A DNA stretch of 64,000 nucleotides from CADEED01 sp035995425 (GTDB lineage Bacteria; Pseudomonadota; Gammaproteobacteria; Steroidobacterales; Steroidobacteraceae): the NCBI GenBank assembly GCA_035995425.1, contig DASYKM010000016.1, positions 9,406 to 73,405 on the forward strand, given 5' to 3'. Both the position numbers and the translations under genes were made by a program. Each line of letters begins with the position of its first letter. Position 1 is the stretch's first letter. This document shows positions 17,277-26,262 of this stretch, piece after piece. A model generated the notes under the pieces. The model did no database searches and was not told the DNA's origin. It saw only the letters and a list, made by a program, of their open reading frames with translations.

Positions 17277-20200
17277 CTAGCCGGCCTCGACCGGGTCGAG
17301 GTCGCGCGTCGGCGGCTCGCGTTTCGGCGGCAGGTAGGAATCGGGCGGCGTGCCCGAACCGACCGCCGAAGCGCCCCGCTGACGCTGCCAGGCTTTCGGC
17401 CGCGGATCGAAGCCCGCGGGTACTTCGAAGGCGACGAGCCGCGCCGCCCGCTCCACCGGGTGTTCGATCGGCGAGGCGCGCTTGGCGAGCCAGTACCCGA
17501 CGCGATAGAGGAAGCGCACGAACACCAGGGTCAGCAAGGCTTCGGCGAACGTGGTCATGAAGGCCAAGAACGGATTGCCGACGGCGGCGCGAGCGCGGTA
17601 CTTGATGCCGGCACGCTCGCGCGAGATCTCGATGCTGTCGTAGAAGCTCGGCACCACCAGCAAGGTGAGAATCGTCGAGACCACGGTGCCGCCGATGATC
17701 GCCACCGCCATCGGACTGTAGAACTCGCCGCCTTCGCCGAGACCGATCGCCACCGGCATCATGCCGGCGATGAGAGCGAACGTGGTCATCAGGATGGGAC
17801 GCAGGCGTACCCGTCCGGCATGCATCAGGGCCTCTTCGCGCTCGACGCCCTGCTCCTCTTCCTTGCGCGCGCAGTCGAGCAACAGGATGGCGTTCTTGGC
17901 CACGAGCCCCATGAGCATGATCACGCCGATGAGACTCATGAGATTGAGTGAGCCGCGGGTGACCGTCAAAGCGAGCACCACGCCGATCAGTGACAGCGGC
18001 AGCGACAACATGATCGCCACGGGCGCCGAGAACGAACCGAACTGCATCACGAGCACCAGGTACATCACGAAAATGCCCATGAGCAGCGCGATGCCCATCT
18101 CGGCGAACAGCTCGTTCTGATCGCGCGACGCGCCACCCAGCCCGACGCCAAAGCCCGCCGGGAAATCGAGCCTGTTGGCGATCTCGGTCGCCCTGTCGGT
18201 CACTTTGCCGGCGTCCACACCCTGCACGTTGGCGGACACCGTCACCGTGCGTTTGCCATTCAGGTGCTGGATTCTCGCGGGACCCTTGTCGAGCGTGATG
18301 GTCGCGATCTGTTCGAGCGGGACCATCATGTTGGTGCCGGCGACCGCGATGGGCAGGTGCTCGATGTTGGACGCATCGAGGCGATCTTCGGGACTCAGTC
18401 GAACCGCGACATCGCGCGATTCACCGATCGGGTCCACCCAGTCGCCCACTTCGACGCCCGCGAAAGCCACGCGCAGCGTCTGCGCGGCGTCGCCGACGGA
18501 TATGCCGAGCTGGTTCGCCAGGCCGCGATCGATCTCGATGCGCAGCTCGTCCTTCGGGTCCTGCTCCGACAGGCCGACGTCGACCGCGCCCGGTATCTTG
18601 CGCATCTCTTCCATGAACTGGTTGGTGAGCTCCATGAGCCGCCGCGAATCGGTGCCATAGAACTGGATCTGCACGGGCTTGCGCGGACCATTGCCCAGGT
18701 TGTCGAAGACCACGTATTCGGCGCCGACCAGCCGCGCAAGCTGCTGGCGCATGTCCGTGGCGATTTCACCCAGGCTGCGCTTGCGATCCCGCTTGTTGCC
18801 CACGTCGACCCACACGCGTCCGCCACCCGACCACGCGCGCGTGTCGGTATCTTTCGTCTCAGACATCGCATGCGCGATCTCGGCGGCCTTCTCGGACTTG
18901 TTGCGCGCGTATTCGACACTGGTGCTCGAGGGCGTGCGCACGTCGATGGCGAGCGAGCCGTAATCCGAGGCCGGCAGGAATTCCTTCTTGCCGAGAGCCG
19001 TCTGGTACCAGAGCGCGCCGAACAGCAACGCGAACGCGGAAATGGCCATGATCTTGCGGTGATGCAGCGCCCACTCGATCACGCGTCCGTAGCGGTCCGC
19101 CTGGTGGTCGAACCACACGTTGAAGCGCTGCAGTAGTTTGCCGAAGCCACGGTGCTCGGCGGTGGCATGACCCGGCGGGTCGCCCCAGTAGGCCGACAGC
19201 ATCGGATCGAGTGTGAACGAAATGAACAGGCTCACCAGCACCGAGGAGACGACCGTCACCGCGAATGGCCGGAACCATTCGCCGGCGCCGCCGCCCATGA
19301 ATGCGACCGGCACGAACACCGCGACGATGGACAACGTGGTGGCCGTGACCGCCAGGCCGATCTCCGCCGTACCGTTGCGCGCCGCCGTCTTGCGGTCCTC
19401 GCCGCGCTCCATGTGTCGCACTATGTTTTCGCGCACCACGATGGCGTCGTCGATGAGCACGCCGATCGCCAGCGACAACCCGAGCAGGGTCATGAAATTC
19501 AGCGTGAAGCCGCACAACCACACGGCGATGAACGCGGCGATCGCCGAGGTCGGCAGCGACAGGCCGGTGATCAGGGTCGAGCGCCAGGAGTTCAGGAAGG
19601 CGTACACCACGAAAATGGTGAGACCGGCGCCGAAGATGAGCGCATGAATCACGTTGCTGAGATTCTGTTCGGCTTCGTCGCCGCCATCGCGCGTCACGAC
19701 GAGCTTGGTGCCCTCGGGCAGCGTCTTGTTGATTTCCTCAACCTGCTTGCGGATGGCGGCCGCCACCGAAACCGTGCTCGCCTCGCGTGAGCGGATCACG
19801 GAAATGCCCACGTTGGGCTGACCATTGCGCAACGAGTAGCCGTCCGGCTCGGCAAATCCGTCTTCGACGGTCGCTACCTGGCCGAGGCGCACGATTTCGT
19901 TGCCCTGGCGCTTGACGACGATGTCGTTGAATTCTCGCGGCGACTCGATGCGCCCCACCAGGCGGATGTTCTGTTCGTCGAGGTCGCCCTTCACGCGCCC
20001 GACGGGTGCATTGGTGTTCTGCGCGCGCAGCGCGTTCACGACGTCGCCGGCCGACACGTTGTACTCGCGCAGCTTCTGCGCATGCAGCAACACCGACAGC
20101 TCGCGTTGCAATGCGCCGTCGACCTCGACTACCGACACGCCGTCGATGCCGCGCAACTGATCGGCCAGCACGTCTTCGGCGAGCCGCGAGATTTCCGAGT

Positions 20201-20648
20201 GCGTCTGCTTGGTCGACGACAGGCCGAGATCCATGATGGGCTGCGCGGAAGGATCGCGGCGGAACAGCACCGGCTCGCGCATTTCCAGCGGCAGCTTGTA
20301 GCGCACCGAGGCGATGGCATTGCGGATCTCATCACCCGCTTCCGACATGTCCTTCTTGAAATCGAACACGATCGTGAAGCTGGCCTGGCTCTCGGATGCC
20401 GTGGAGTAGATGTCCTGGATCTGCGGAATGCTCATCAACGGCTTTTCGACGCGATTGATGATTTCGCGCTCCACGGTTTCCGGCGAGGCGCCCGGATACG
20501 GGAAGTTGATGCTCATCACCGGGTTTTCGACGTCGGGAATCTGGTTGACGCGCAGATTCTTCAGCGCGAGCAGGCCGAGACACATGAGCACGATCACGAT
20601 GGCGATCGTGGTGACCGGCTGCTTGATGCTGAAGTTGGAAAGAAACAT
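17277..20648 (-). CDS. RND efflux transporter permease (AcrB/MexF-like) with a C-terminal extension
   Basis: This 1,123-residue inner-membrane protein opens with FLSNFSIKQPVTTIAIVIVL and has the RND duplication with large periplasmic loops after TM1 and TM7. TM4 holds the proton-relay aspartate pair (LSLAIGVLIDDAIVVREN), and the second half keeps LIGVIMLMGLVAKNAILLLD. It uses proton-motive force to expel drugs or other amphiphiles through an adaptor and a TolC-type channel. The adaptor gene precedes it by 18 bp. Residues after about 1020 form an unusual tail: an extra hydrophobic helix (FAEALLTLVFVRFLYRVGYW) and a proline-rich cytoplasmic end. No outer-membrane channel gene is adjacent. Confidence 0.92.
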   Translation of the reverse strand: MFLSNFSIKQPVTTIAIVIVLMCLGLLALKNLRVNQIPDVENPVMSINFPYPGASPETVEREIINRVEKPLMSIPQIQDIYSTASESQASFTIVFDFKKDMSEAGDEIRNAIASVRYKLPLEMREPVLFRRDPSAQPIMDLGLSSTKQTHSEISRLAEDVLADQLRGIDGVSVVEVDGALQRELSVLLHAQKLREYNVSAGDVVNALRAQNTNAPVGRVKGDLDEQNIRLVGRIESPREFNDIVVKRQGNEIVRLGQVATVEDGFAEPDGYSLRNGQPNVGISVIRSREASTVSVAAAIRKQVEEINKTLPEGTKLVVTRDGGDEAEQNLSNVIHALIFGAGLTIFVVYAFLNSWRSTLITGLSLPTSAIAAFIAVWLCGFTLNFMTLLGLSLAIGVLIDDAIVVRENIVRHMERGEDRKTAARNGTAEIGLAVTATTLSIVAVFVPVAFMGGGAGEWFRPFAVTVVSSVLVSLFISFTLDPMLSAYWGDPPGHATAEHRGFGKLLQRFNVWFDHQADRYGRVIEWALHHRKIMAISAFALLFGALWYQTALGKKEFLPASDYGSLAIDVRTPSSTSVEYARNKSEKAAEIAHAMSETKDTDTRAWSGGGRVWVDVGNKRDRKRSLGEIATDMRQQLARLVGAEYVVFDNLGNGPRKPVQIQFYGTDSRRLMELTNQFMEEMRKIPGAVDVGLSEQDPKDELRIEIDRGLANQLGISVGDAAQTLRVAFAGVEVGDWVDPIGESRDVAVRLSPEDRLDASNIEHLPIAVAGTNMMVPLEQIATITLDKGPARIQHLNGKRTVTVSANVQGVDAGKVTDRATEIANRLDFPAGFGVGLGGASRDQNELFAEMGIALLMGIFVMYLVLVMQFGSFSAPVAIMLSLPLSLIGVVLALTVTRGSLNLMSLIGVIMLMGLVAKNAILLLDCARKEEEQGVEREEALMHAGRVRLRPILMTTFALIAGMMPVAIGLGEGGEFYSPMAVAIIGGTVVSTILTLLVVPSFYDSIEISRERAGIKYRARAAVGNPFLAFMTTFAEALLTLVFVRFLYRVGYWLAKRASPIEHPVERAARLVAFEVPAGFDPRPKAWQRQRGASAVGSGTPPDSYLPPKREPPTRDLDPVEAG

Positions 20649-20666
20649 GGGGGAGTCTCCCGAGAC

Positions 20667-21815
20667 TTACTTCTCGACCACCAGCGCGGACTTCGCCACG
20701 CCGGCGAGTTGCGCTTCCTGTCCGTCCTTCAAGGTCGCATTCGGGAAGCGCAACACCTTGTCGCCGGCGGCAAGGCCGCCTCTGAGTGCGAACTCGCCGG
20801 TGCGCACATCGCGCTCACCCAGGGACAGCGCGACCTTCTGCAACTTGCCGGCATTCACGCGCCAGACGAAAGCCTTGTCGCCTTCACGGACCACGGAGGC
20901 GCCGGCCACCGTGAGGCTCGCCGCACTGCGGGTTTCCACGCGACCTTCCGCATACAACCCTGCCACGTTCGGCTGTTGTTTGGCGTCGTCAAAGCTCACC
21001 AGGACCTCGACCTGGCGCGTCGTCACGTTCGCGGCCGGATTCACGCGCGTGACCGTGCCGATGAATTCCCGGTCGCTGAAGCCGTGAATGCGGAACCACA
21101 CCTGCTGGCCGGCCTTCACTTCACCGATGCTGTCCGCGGAAACGAGACCTTCGAAACGCAGACTGCCCGGATCGATGACCTTGACGAGTTCCTTGCCGAT
21201 CGCCGCGGTATCGCCCGCCGAAACCTTGCGGTCGCTCACGATGCCGTCGAACGGGGCGCGGACTTCGGTGCGCTCGAGCATCTGCCGCGCCGTCACGACG
21301 CGAGTCTTCGCGGCAGCGCGATCGCTCTGCGCGGAATTGCGGCGTATCTCCACGTCTTCGAGCTGCTGGGTGGACACGACGCCGGTCTGGCGCAGCGTCG
21401 ACATGCGCTGGAACTGGCGCTCGGCCTGTTCATAGGCTTGCTCCGCGGCGCGCGATGACGCATCGGCGGCGGTCAGCGAGTCACGGATCGAGGTCTGATC
21501 GAGGCGCACCAGCAGATCGCCGCGCTTCACCGGATCGCCATTTTCCTTGAGCACGGCGAGCACCACCGCGGAGACTTCGGCACGAAGGTCGGCGCGGCGC
21601 TCCGGCTCGATCGAGCCGGTGATCGACGGTCCCGATGCCAGCGAATTGCTGCTGATGGTCAACAGGTCTTCGGGCGCGAGCATCACCGCCGGTGGCTTCT
21701 CTTTGTCGTCGGCAGTCTTGCCGTCACTCTTCTTGCAACCGAACAGGCTCAATACGGAGACAACGACGGCGGCCGCCAGGCCAGCCTGGCGGAGAGTTCT
21801 GCTTTTCTGGATCAC
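20667..21815 (-). CDS. RND periplasmic adaptor (membrane fusion protein), lipoprotein
   Basis: I chose the GTG at 21815 because AAGGA stands about seven bases upstream; the frame extends to another GTG at 21872. The 382-residue product has a lipobox (VLSLFGC|KK) anchoring it to the inner membrane. The order is that of an HlyD/AcrA adaptor: barrel-sandwich half (GPSITGSIEPERRADLRAEV, VKRGDLLVRLD), coiled-coil hairpin (about AEQAYEQAERQFQRMSTL), second lipoyl half (VRAPFDGIVSDRKVSAGD), beta-barrel and membrane-proximal domains. It bridges the RND pump encoded downstream to an outer-membrane channel. Confidence 0.92.
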   Translation of the reverse strand: MIQKSRTLRQAGLAAAVVVSVLSLFGCKKSDGKTADDKEKPPAVMLAPEDLLTISSNSLASGPSITGSIEPERRADLRAEVSAVVLAVLKENGDPVKRGDLLVRLDQTSIRDSLTAADASSRAAEQAYEQAERQFQRMSTLRQTGVVSTQQLEDVEIRRNSAQSDRAAAKTRVVTARQMLERTEVRAPFDGIVSDRKVSAGDTAAIGKELVKVIDPGSLRFEGLVSADSIGEVKAGQQVWFRIHGFSDREFIGTVTRVNPAANVTTRQVEVLVSFDDAKQQPNVAGLYAEGRVETRSAASLTVAGASVVREGDKAFVWRVNAGKLQKVALSLGERDVRTGEFALRGGLAAGDKVLRFPNATLKDGQEAQLAGVAKSALVVEK

Positions 21816-22069
21816 GCGATATTCCTTCGGGGGCCCCGATCTACGACGTTCCAGCACCCCACAAGGTTGCACGACGCCCCTAACTAAATGAGTTGTTTCT
21901 ATTGGGAATCCGTGCGCGGCTGCCGGATCAGCCCGCGACTCCCGTTCAGATGGGGCGAGAGTTTAGTAAGCCCATGATTCGTTTGAAAGTGAGATGTGTC
22001 ATCGCACACCCGCGTTTTGCGCTCGACTCGGCGCATCCGGGCGGCTGAACGCACCCGATCAGAGAATCC
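21816..22069. other. Intergenic region upstream of the RND operon
   Basis: This 254-bp gap lies between the nagE 3' end and the adaptor start. It must hold the RND operon promoter. It is AT-richer than its surroundings between about 21885 and 21990, but I see no clear operator, terminator hairpin with a T-run, or other element. Confidence 0.35.
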
Positions 22070-23782
22070 CTAGGGAATCATGGTCTTTATTTGGGCAATC
22101 CAGGCGCCTGCCGCGGGCCCCACCACCAAGTGGACGCTGTGTGGAGCCGGGCGTGCGACCGCCCGGACGCTTTGGCGAAGCGCGTTTTCATCGATCGCCG
22201 ACGGATCCCGGACCTCCAGGAACAGACGGCTCGCATTTCCGTGCAGCGCACGGATATTGGCCTTGCCGCCCAGCGCCTTGACCACTGCTTCGAATTCGGA
22301 GCCGTGGCTGGGCAGCGCGGCCTGCGAACGCATCCGCATGCGGATTTCCGAAGCGAGCTGATCGGCAATCGGACCGACCACCACCTGCAAGGCGCCGTCG
22401 CCCAGGCGCAATACGCCCCGCGAGCCCAGTGCCTTCAGTGCCGGCTCGTTGATGCGCGAGACATCGTTCAGCACCAGCCGCAGGCGCGTGGTGCACGCCT
22501 CGACCACTTTCAGATTGGCCGAGCCGCCCAGAGCGAGGATCCAGCCGGATGCGGAGGTGGAGTCCTTGCCTGCATCCGCGGCAACCGATGCCTCGTCGGT
22601 TTCCCGGCCGAGCGTCTTCAGATCGAAGCGCAGGATGACGAAACGGAACAGGACGTAGTACAGCGCGAAATAGCTGAGACCGATCGGCACCAGCAACAGC
22701 GGACGCGTCGCTTTCGAGAAATTGAGCACGTAGTCGAAGAGACCCGCGGAGAAACCGAAGCCGAGGTGCACGCCGAACACATCCATCAGGACCATGGCGA
22801 TGCCGGTGAGCACCGCATGAATCGCGTAGAGGACCGGCGCCAGGAACATGAACGCGAATTCGATGGGCTCGGTAACGCCGGTGAGAAACGACGTGAGCGC
22901 CATCGAGAACAGGATGCCGCCCACGGCTGCGCGCTTGGCCGGAGTCGCGGTGCGATACATGGCGAGGCACGCGCCTGGCAATCCGAACATCATGACCGGG
23001 AAGAAGCCCGACATGAACGCGCCAGCGGAAGGATCGCCGGCGGCGAATCGCCGCAGGTCGCCGGTGATGTCCTTGAAATCCCCCAGCAGGAACCAGGCCA
23101 TGTTGTTGATGATGTGATGCAAGCCAGTGACGATGAGCACGCGGTTCAAAACGCCATAGACAAAGAGCCCGACCTCACCGGAACGGAGTACCGCCTGGCT
23201 GGCGACATCCATGCCGTGCTCCAGCGTTTGCCAGCCGAAGCCGAAGGCCAGCGCAAGAATCACTCCGGCGAAACCACTGATGATGGGTACGAAGCGGCGG
23301 CCGCCGAAGAACGCCAGGTAGCTAGGCAGGCGAATGTCGCTGTAGCGGTTGTAGGCCCAGCCGGCGATGAGGCCGGACAGCAGACCGATGGGCACGCTGA
23401 GCTTTGCGAGTTCCTTGGCGCGGAAGGCGGCGTCGGCGAGCACCCGCAGATCCTTGAAGCCTTGCAAGGTATCGGGAATGTTGCCGGTGATCTCCGGCGG
23501 CACGTCGATGAGCACCCTGGCACCGTTGGCCGCCACCAGGTAACCGACCACGGCGGCGAGGCCGGCCGCACCGTGATTCTCTTGGGCGAGCCCGACGGCG
23601 ACGCCGATGGCAAACAACAATCCCAGATTCTGGAAGATGGCGTCGCCGGCCGCGGCGATGGCGGGCACGTCCAGCAAGTCCGCCTGGCCCAACCGCAGTA
23701 GCAGCGCCGCGACCGGCAGCACCGCGATGGGCAGCATCAGTGCCCGACCCATTGGCTGAAGCTTCGAGATGAGCTTTTTCAT
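22070..23782 (-). CDS. nagE: PTS N-acetylglucosamine transporter NagE-type IICB with a second, degenerate IIB domain
   Basis: The frame is open far upstream, but the real start is the ATG at 23782, overlapping the stop of the preceding EI-fusion gene (ATGA) and opening MKKLISKLQPMGRALMLPIAV. The 570-residue protein has a IIC membrane domain (about 1-380; GLHHIINNMAW, GVTEPIEFAFMF) that imports GlcNAc. A IIB domain follows, with the phosphocysteine near residue 430 (VVEACTTRLRL). The last ~75 residues form a second IIB-like copy (KALGGKANIRALHGNASRLFLEV) with the cysteine replaced by Asn near 516. The phosphate donor is presumably the EIIA domain of the adjacent EI fusion. Confidence 0.88.
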   Translation of the reverse strand: MKKLISKLQPMGRALMLPIAVLPVAALLLRLGQADLLDVPAIAAAGDAIFQNLGLLFAIGVAVGLAQENHGAAGLAAVVGYLVAANGARVLIDVPPEITGNIPDTLQGFKDLRVLADAAFRAKELAKLSVPIGLLSGLIAGWAYNRYSDIRLPSYLAFFGGRRFVPIISGFAGVILALAFGFGWQTLEHGMDVASQAVLRSGEVGLFVYGVLNRVLIVTGLHHIINNMAWFLLGDFKDITGDLRRFAAGDPSAGAFMSGFFPVMMFGLPGACLAMYRTATPAKRAAVGGILFSMALTSFLTGVTEPIEFAFMFLAPVLYAIHAVLTGIAMVLMDVFGVHLGFGFSAGLFDYVLNFSKATRPLLLVPIGLSYFALYYVLFRFVILRFDLKTLGRETDEASVAADAGKDSTSASGWILALGGSANLKVVEACTTRLRLVLNDVSRINEPALKALGSRGVLRLGDGALQVVVGPIADQLASEIRMRMRSQAALPSHGSEFEAVVKALGGKANIRALHGNASRLFLEVRDPSAIDENALRQSVRAVARPAPHSVHLVVGPAAGAWIAQIKTMIP

Positions 23783-26259
23783 GATCGCAACTCGTGCACT
23801 GCCGCACGCACCTGCTCGGCCGACTCGAGCGCCAGCGCGCGACCGGCGACGGTTCGGCAGGAGCCGAAGTTCAGGCGGCGAATCAGGCTCTTGAGCTGCG
23901 GGATGAGTTTGGGAACCACGGACAACTCGCTCACGCCAAGACCGAGAAGTACCGCCACCGCGGCCGGGTCGGAGGCCAGTCCACCGCAGACGGCGACGGG
24001 CCGCTGATGCACGGCGGCGCCCCTGCAGGTGGCGTCGATGAGCCGCAACACCGCCGGGTGCAGGCCATCGATGCGCGCCGCGAGCTCGGCGTGGCCGCGA
24101 TCCATCGCCAGCGTGTACTGCGCCAGATCGTTGGTCCCGATCGACAGGAAATCGACTTCGCGCGCAATTTCTCCGGCGAGCATCGCCGCAGCCGGCGTTT
24201 CGATCATGGCGCCGAGCAAAGGCCGCGCCGACCTGAGCTCCGCGCGCAGCCGATCGAGAACCTGCCGCACGGCGCGAATCTCCGCGACGTCGGTGATCAT
24301 CGGCAACAGGATGCGGCAGGTCGGCCGCACGCCCAGCAGCGCGCGCAACTGCACTTCGAGCAGGTCGGGTCGCCACAGGCTGGTGCGCACGCCGCGCAAC
24401 CCGAGGGCCGGATTGTCCTCGGGCGGCAGCGGTAGATAGGGGATGGGCTTGTCGCCGCCGATATCGAGAGTGCGGATCACGAGCGGCCGGCCGCCGAGCA
24501 CCTGGGCCACCTGCTGGTAGCAGCGCAATTGCTCATCTCGATCCGGCGCGGTTGCGCGCTCGAGAAACAGGAATTCGGTGCGCAGTAGTCCGCATCCCTC
24601 GGCGCCCTCAACCACGGCGAGCTTCGCATCGGCGACCGTGCCGGTGAGATTCGCGAGCACTTCGATGCGCTCGCCGCTCGCGAGGTGACAATTGCCCTGC
24701 GCCACTTCGATGTCGAGCGCGCGCTGCACCCGGCGCTGATCGACCTGGGCTCGCGTCGCCGCCAGCGCCTGCGCGCTCAGGTTCGTGCGCAGCACGCCCT
24801 CTTCGGCATCGAGCGCCACCGGCGCACCCGCGGGAATCTCCAGCAATGCCGGCCCCGCCGCCACCAGCATCGGAATGCCGAGCGTGCCGGCGAGGATCGC
24901 CACGTGCGAGGTGGGGCCACCGGCGCCGAGCACGATGCCGCCTAACTTCCCGGTGTCGAGGTCGATGAGCTGCGAAGGCGTGAGATCGCGCGCGAGCAAA
25001 ATGCCATCCGGCGGAATATCGAAGGGCCTGGCTTGTGAGCCGTCGAGCGCCAGCAGCACCTGCGTCTCGAGGTCGAGCAGATCGTCGACGCGTTCGGCGA
25101 GGCGCGCGTCACCGGTCGCTTGAAGCTCGCGCGCCCCGGCGCGCAGGCTGGCGCGCCACGCAAACGCCGCGCTCTTGCCGTCGGCCACGAAACTTCGCGC
25201 CGCATCGATCAGTTCGGGATCGTCCAGCAGTTCCAGGTGCGCCGTCATGATTTCGCGCACGGTAGGTGCCGCCGTCACCGACAAGTGCGTCAGGCGGGCG
25301 CGTACCACGTCGCGCGCGCGCTCGAGTGCCAGCAGCTCGTTACCAGCACCCTGCCCGGCTTCGATCACCGGGATCTCGGACGCCACCAGATAGAACGCGG
25401 TACCCAGCGCCAGGCCTCGGCTGGCAATGACGCCGCGCAGAGTGTCCGGTTCCAGCGTCGCCGGCACTGGTGTGTCGGCCACGCGCACGTGTGCCGGCGG
25501 AGCCACCGCTTCGAGATTGCGAATGGCGCTGACGATGGCAGCGATGCCCGCCGCCGCCGCGGGTTCGAAGCCGGCGATCACCACCTCGTCGCCGCCGCGA
25601 ATGCCGAGCGACATCAGCGCAACGGTGCTGCGCGCCCGCGCTCCGCGGCCACGCGCGCGAATCTCGATCTCGTACGGCAGTCCTTTCGCGATGCGCGCGA
25701 TCAGCGCCGCGGGTCGCGCGTGAATGCCGTGGGCATGCGTGACGACCACGGCTTCGCTGATCACCGGGACGCCGGTGGGTGTAGCAACCTCGTCGCGCTG
25801 GCCGGCAATCTCCTCCAGCTCGAACAACGGTTCGCCGATCGCCAGCACACGATTGAGTTGCGCGCGTTTGATCCGGAAGCGCTCGCCATTCGTGATGATG
25901 ACCGGCGTCATGAGGCTCGGCGCCTTGCGCCCGACCAGGTCGAGATCGAAGGTGAGCAGCAGATCGCCGGCGCGCACGCGATCGCCCTTGCGCACCTGCA
26001 CGTGGAAACTCTCGCCCGCGAGTCCCACCGTATCGATGCCCACGTGCATGAGAATTTCGGCGCCGCTCGCCGCGCGCAACGCCACGGCGTGGCGTGACGC
26101 GGCGATGGAGATCACTTCGCCATCGCACGGCGCGCGTAACTCGTTGCCGGTGGGATCGATGGCGACGCCATCGCCCAGCATGCGCTGCGCGAAGGCCGCG
26201 TCCGGCACTTCATCGAGCGGCGCGCACCAGCCGGCGAACGGAGCGAGCAGCATCGACAC
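23779..26259 (-). CDS. Multiphosphoryl transfer protein EIIA(Glc)-HPr-EI fusion
   Basis: This 826-residue cytosolic protein combines three PTS phosphocarriers. Residues ~1-150 are EIIA of the glucose type with the phospho-histidine at H72 (EILMHVGID). Residues ~165-255 are HPr with H180 (THAHGIHARPAAL). From ~275 onward is enzyme I with H452 (GGPTSHVAILAG), the PEP-binding barrel (IRTLDIGGDKPIPYL) and AVCGGLASD near the end. It passes phosphate from PEP to the NagE IIB domain encoded next, so a complete GlcNAc PTS is contained in two genes. The start is GTG 26259 or ATG 26253; the hexosaminidase gene ends three bases upstream, and the 3' end overlaps nagE. Similar fusions serve GlcNAc or fructose in Xanthomonadales and relatives. 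Confidence 0.92.
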   Translation of the reverse strand: MSMLLAPFAGWCAPLDEVPDAAFAQRMLGDGVAIDPTGNELRAPCDGEVISIAASRHAVALRAASGAEILMHVGIDTVGLAGESFHVQVRKGDRVRAGDLLLTFDLDLVGRKAPSLMTPVIITNGERFRIKRAQLNRVLAIGEPLFELEEIAGQRDEVATPTGVPVISEAVVVTHAHGIHARPAALIARIAKGLPYEIEIRARGRGARARSTVALMSLGIRGGDEVVIAGFEPAAAAGIAAIVSAIRNLEAVAPPAHVRVADTPVPATLEPDTLRGVIASRGLALGTAFYLVASEIPVIEAGQGAGNELLALERARDVVRARLTHLSVTAAPTVREIMTAHLELLDDPELIDAARSFVADGKSAAFAWRASLRAGARELQATGDARLAERVDDLLDLETQVLLALDGSQARPFDIPPDGILLARDLTPSQLIDLDTGKLGGIVLGAGGPTSHVAILAGTLGIPMLVAAGPALLEIPAGAPVALDAEEGVLRTNLSAQALAATRAQVDQRRVQRALDIEVAQGNCHLASGERIEVLANLTGTVADAKLAVVEGAEGCGLLRTEFLFLERATAPDRDEQLRCYQQVAQVLGGRPLVIRTLDIGGDKPIPYLPLPPEDNPALGLRGVRTSLWRPDLLEVQLRALLGVRPTCRILLPMITDVAEIRAVRQVLDRLRAELRSARPLLGAMIETPAAAMLAGEIAREVDFLSIGTNDLAQYTLAMDRGHAELAARIDGLHPAVLRLIDATCRGAAVHQRPVAVCGGLASDPAAVAVLLGLGVSELSVVPKLIPQLKSLIRRLNFGSCRTVAGRALALESAEQVRAAVHELRS

Positions 26260-26262
26260 GGG

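Noticed and set aside
22091..23701. 536-codon plus-strand frame opposite nagE
   Set aside because: Antisense shadow of nagE with His/Arg/Glu-rich translation.
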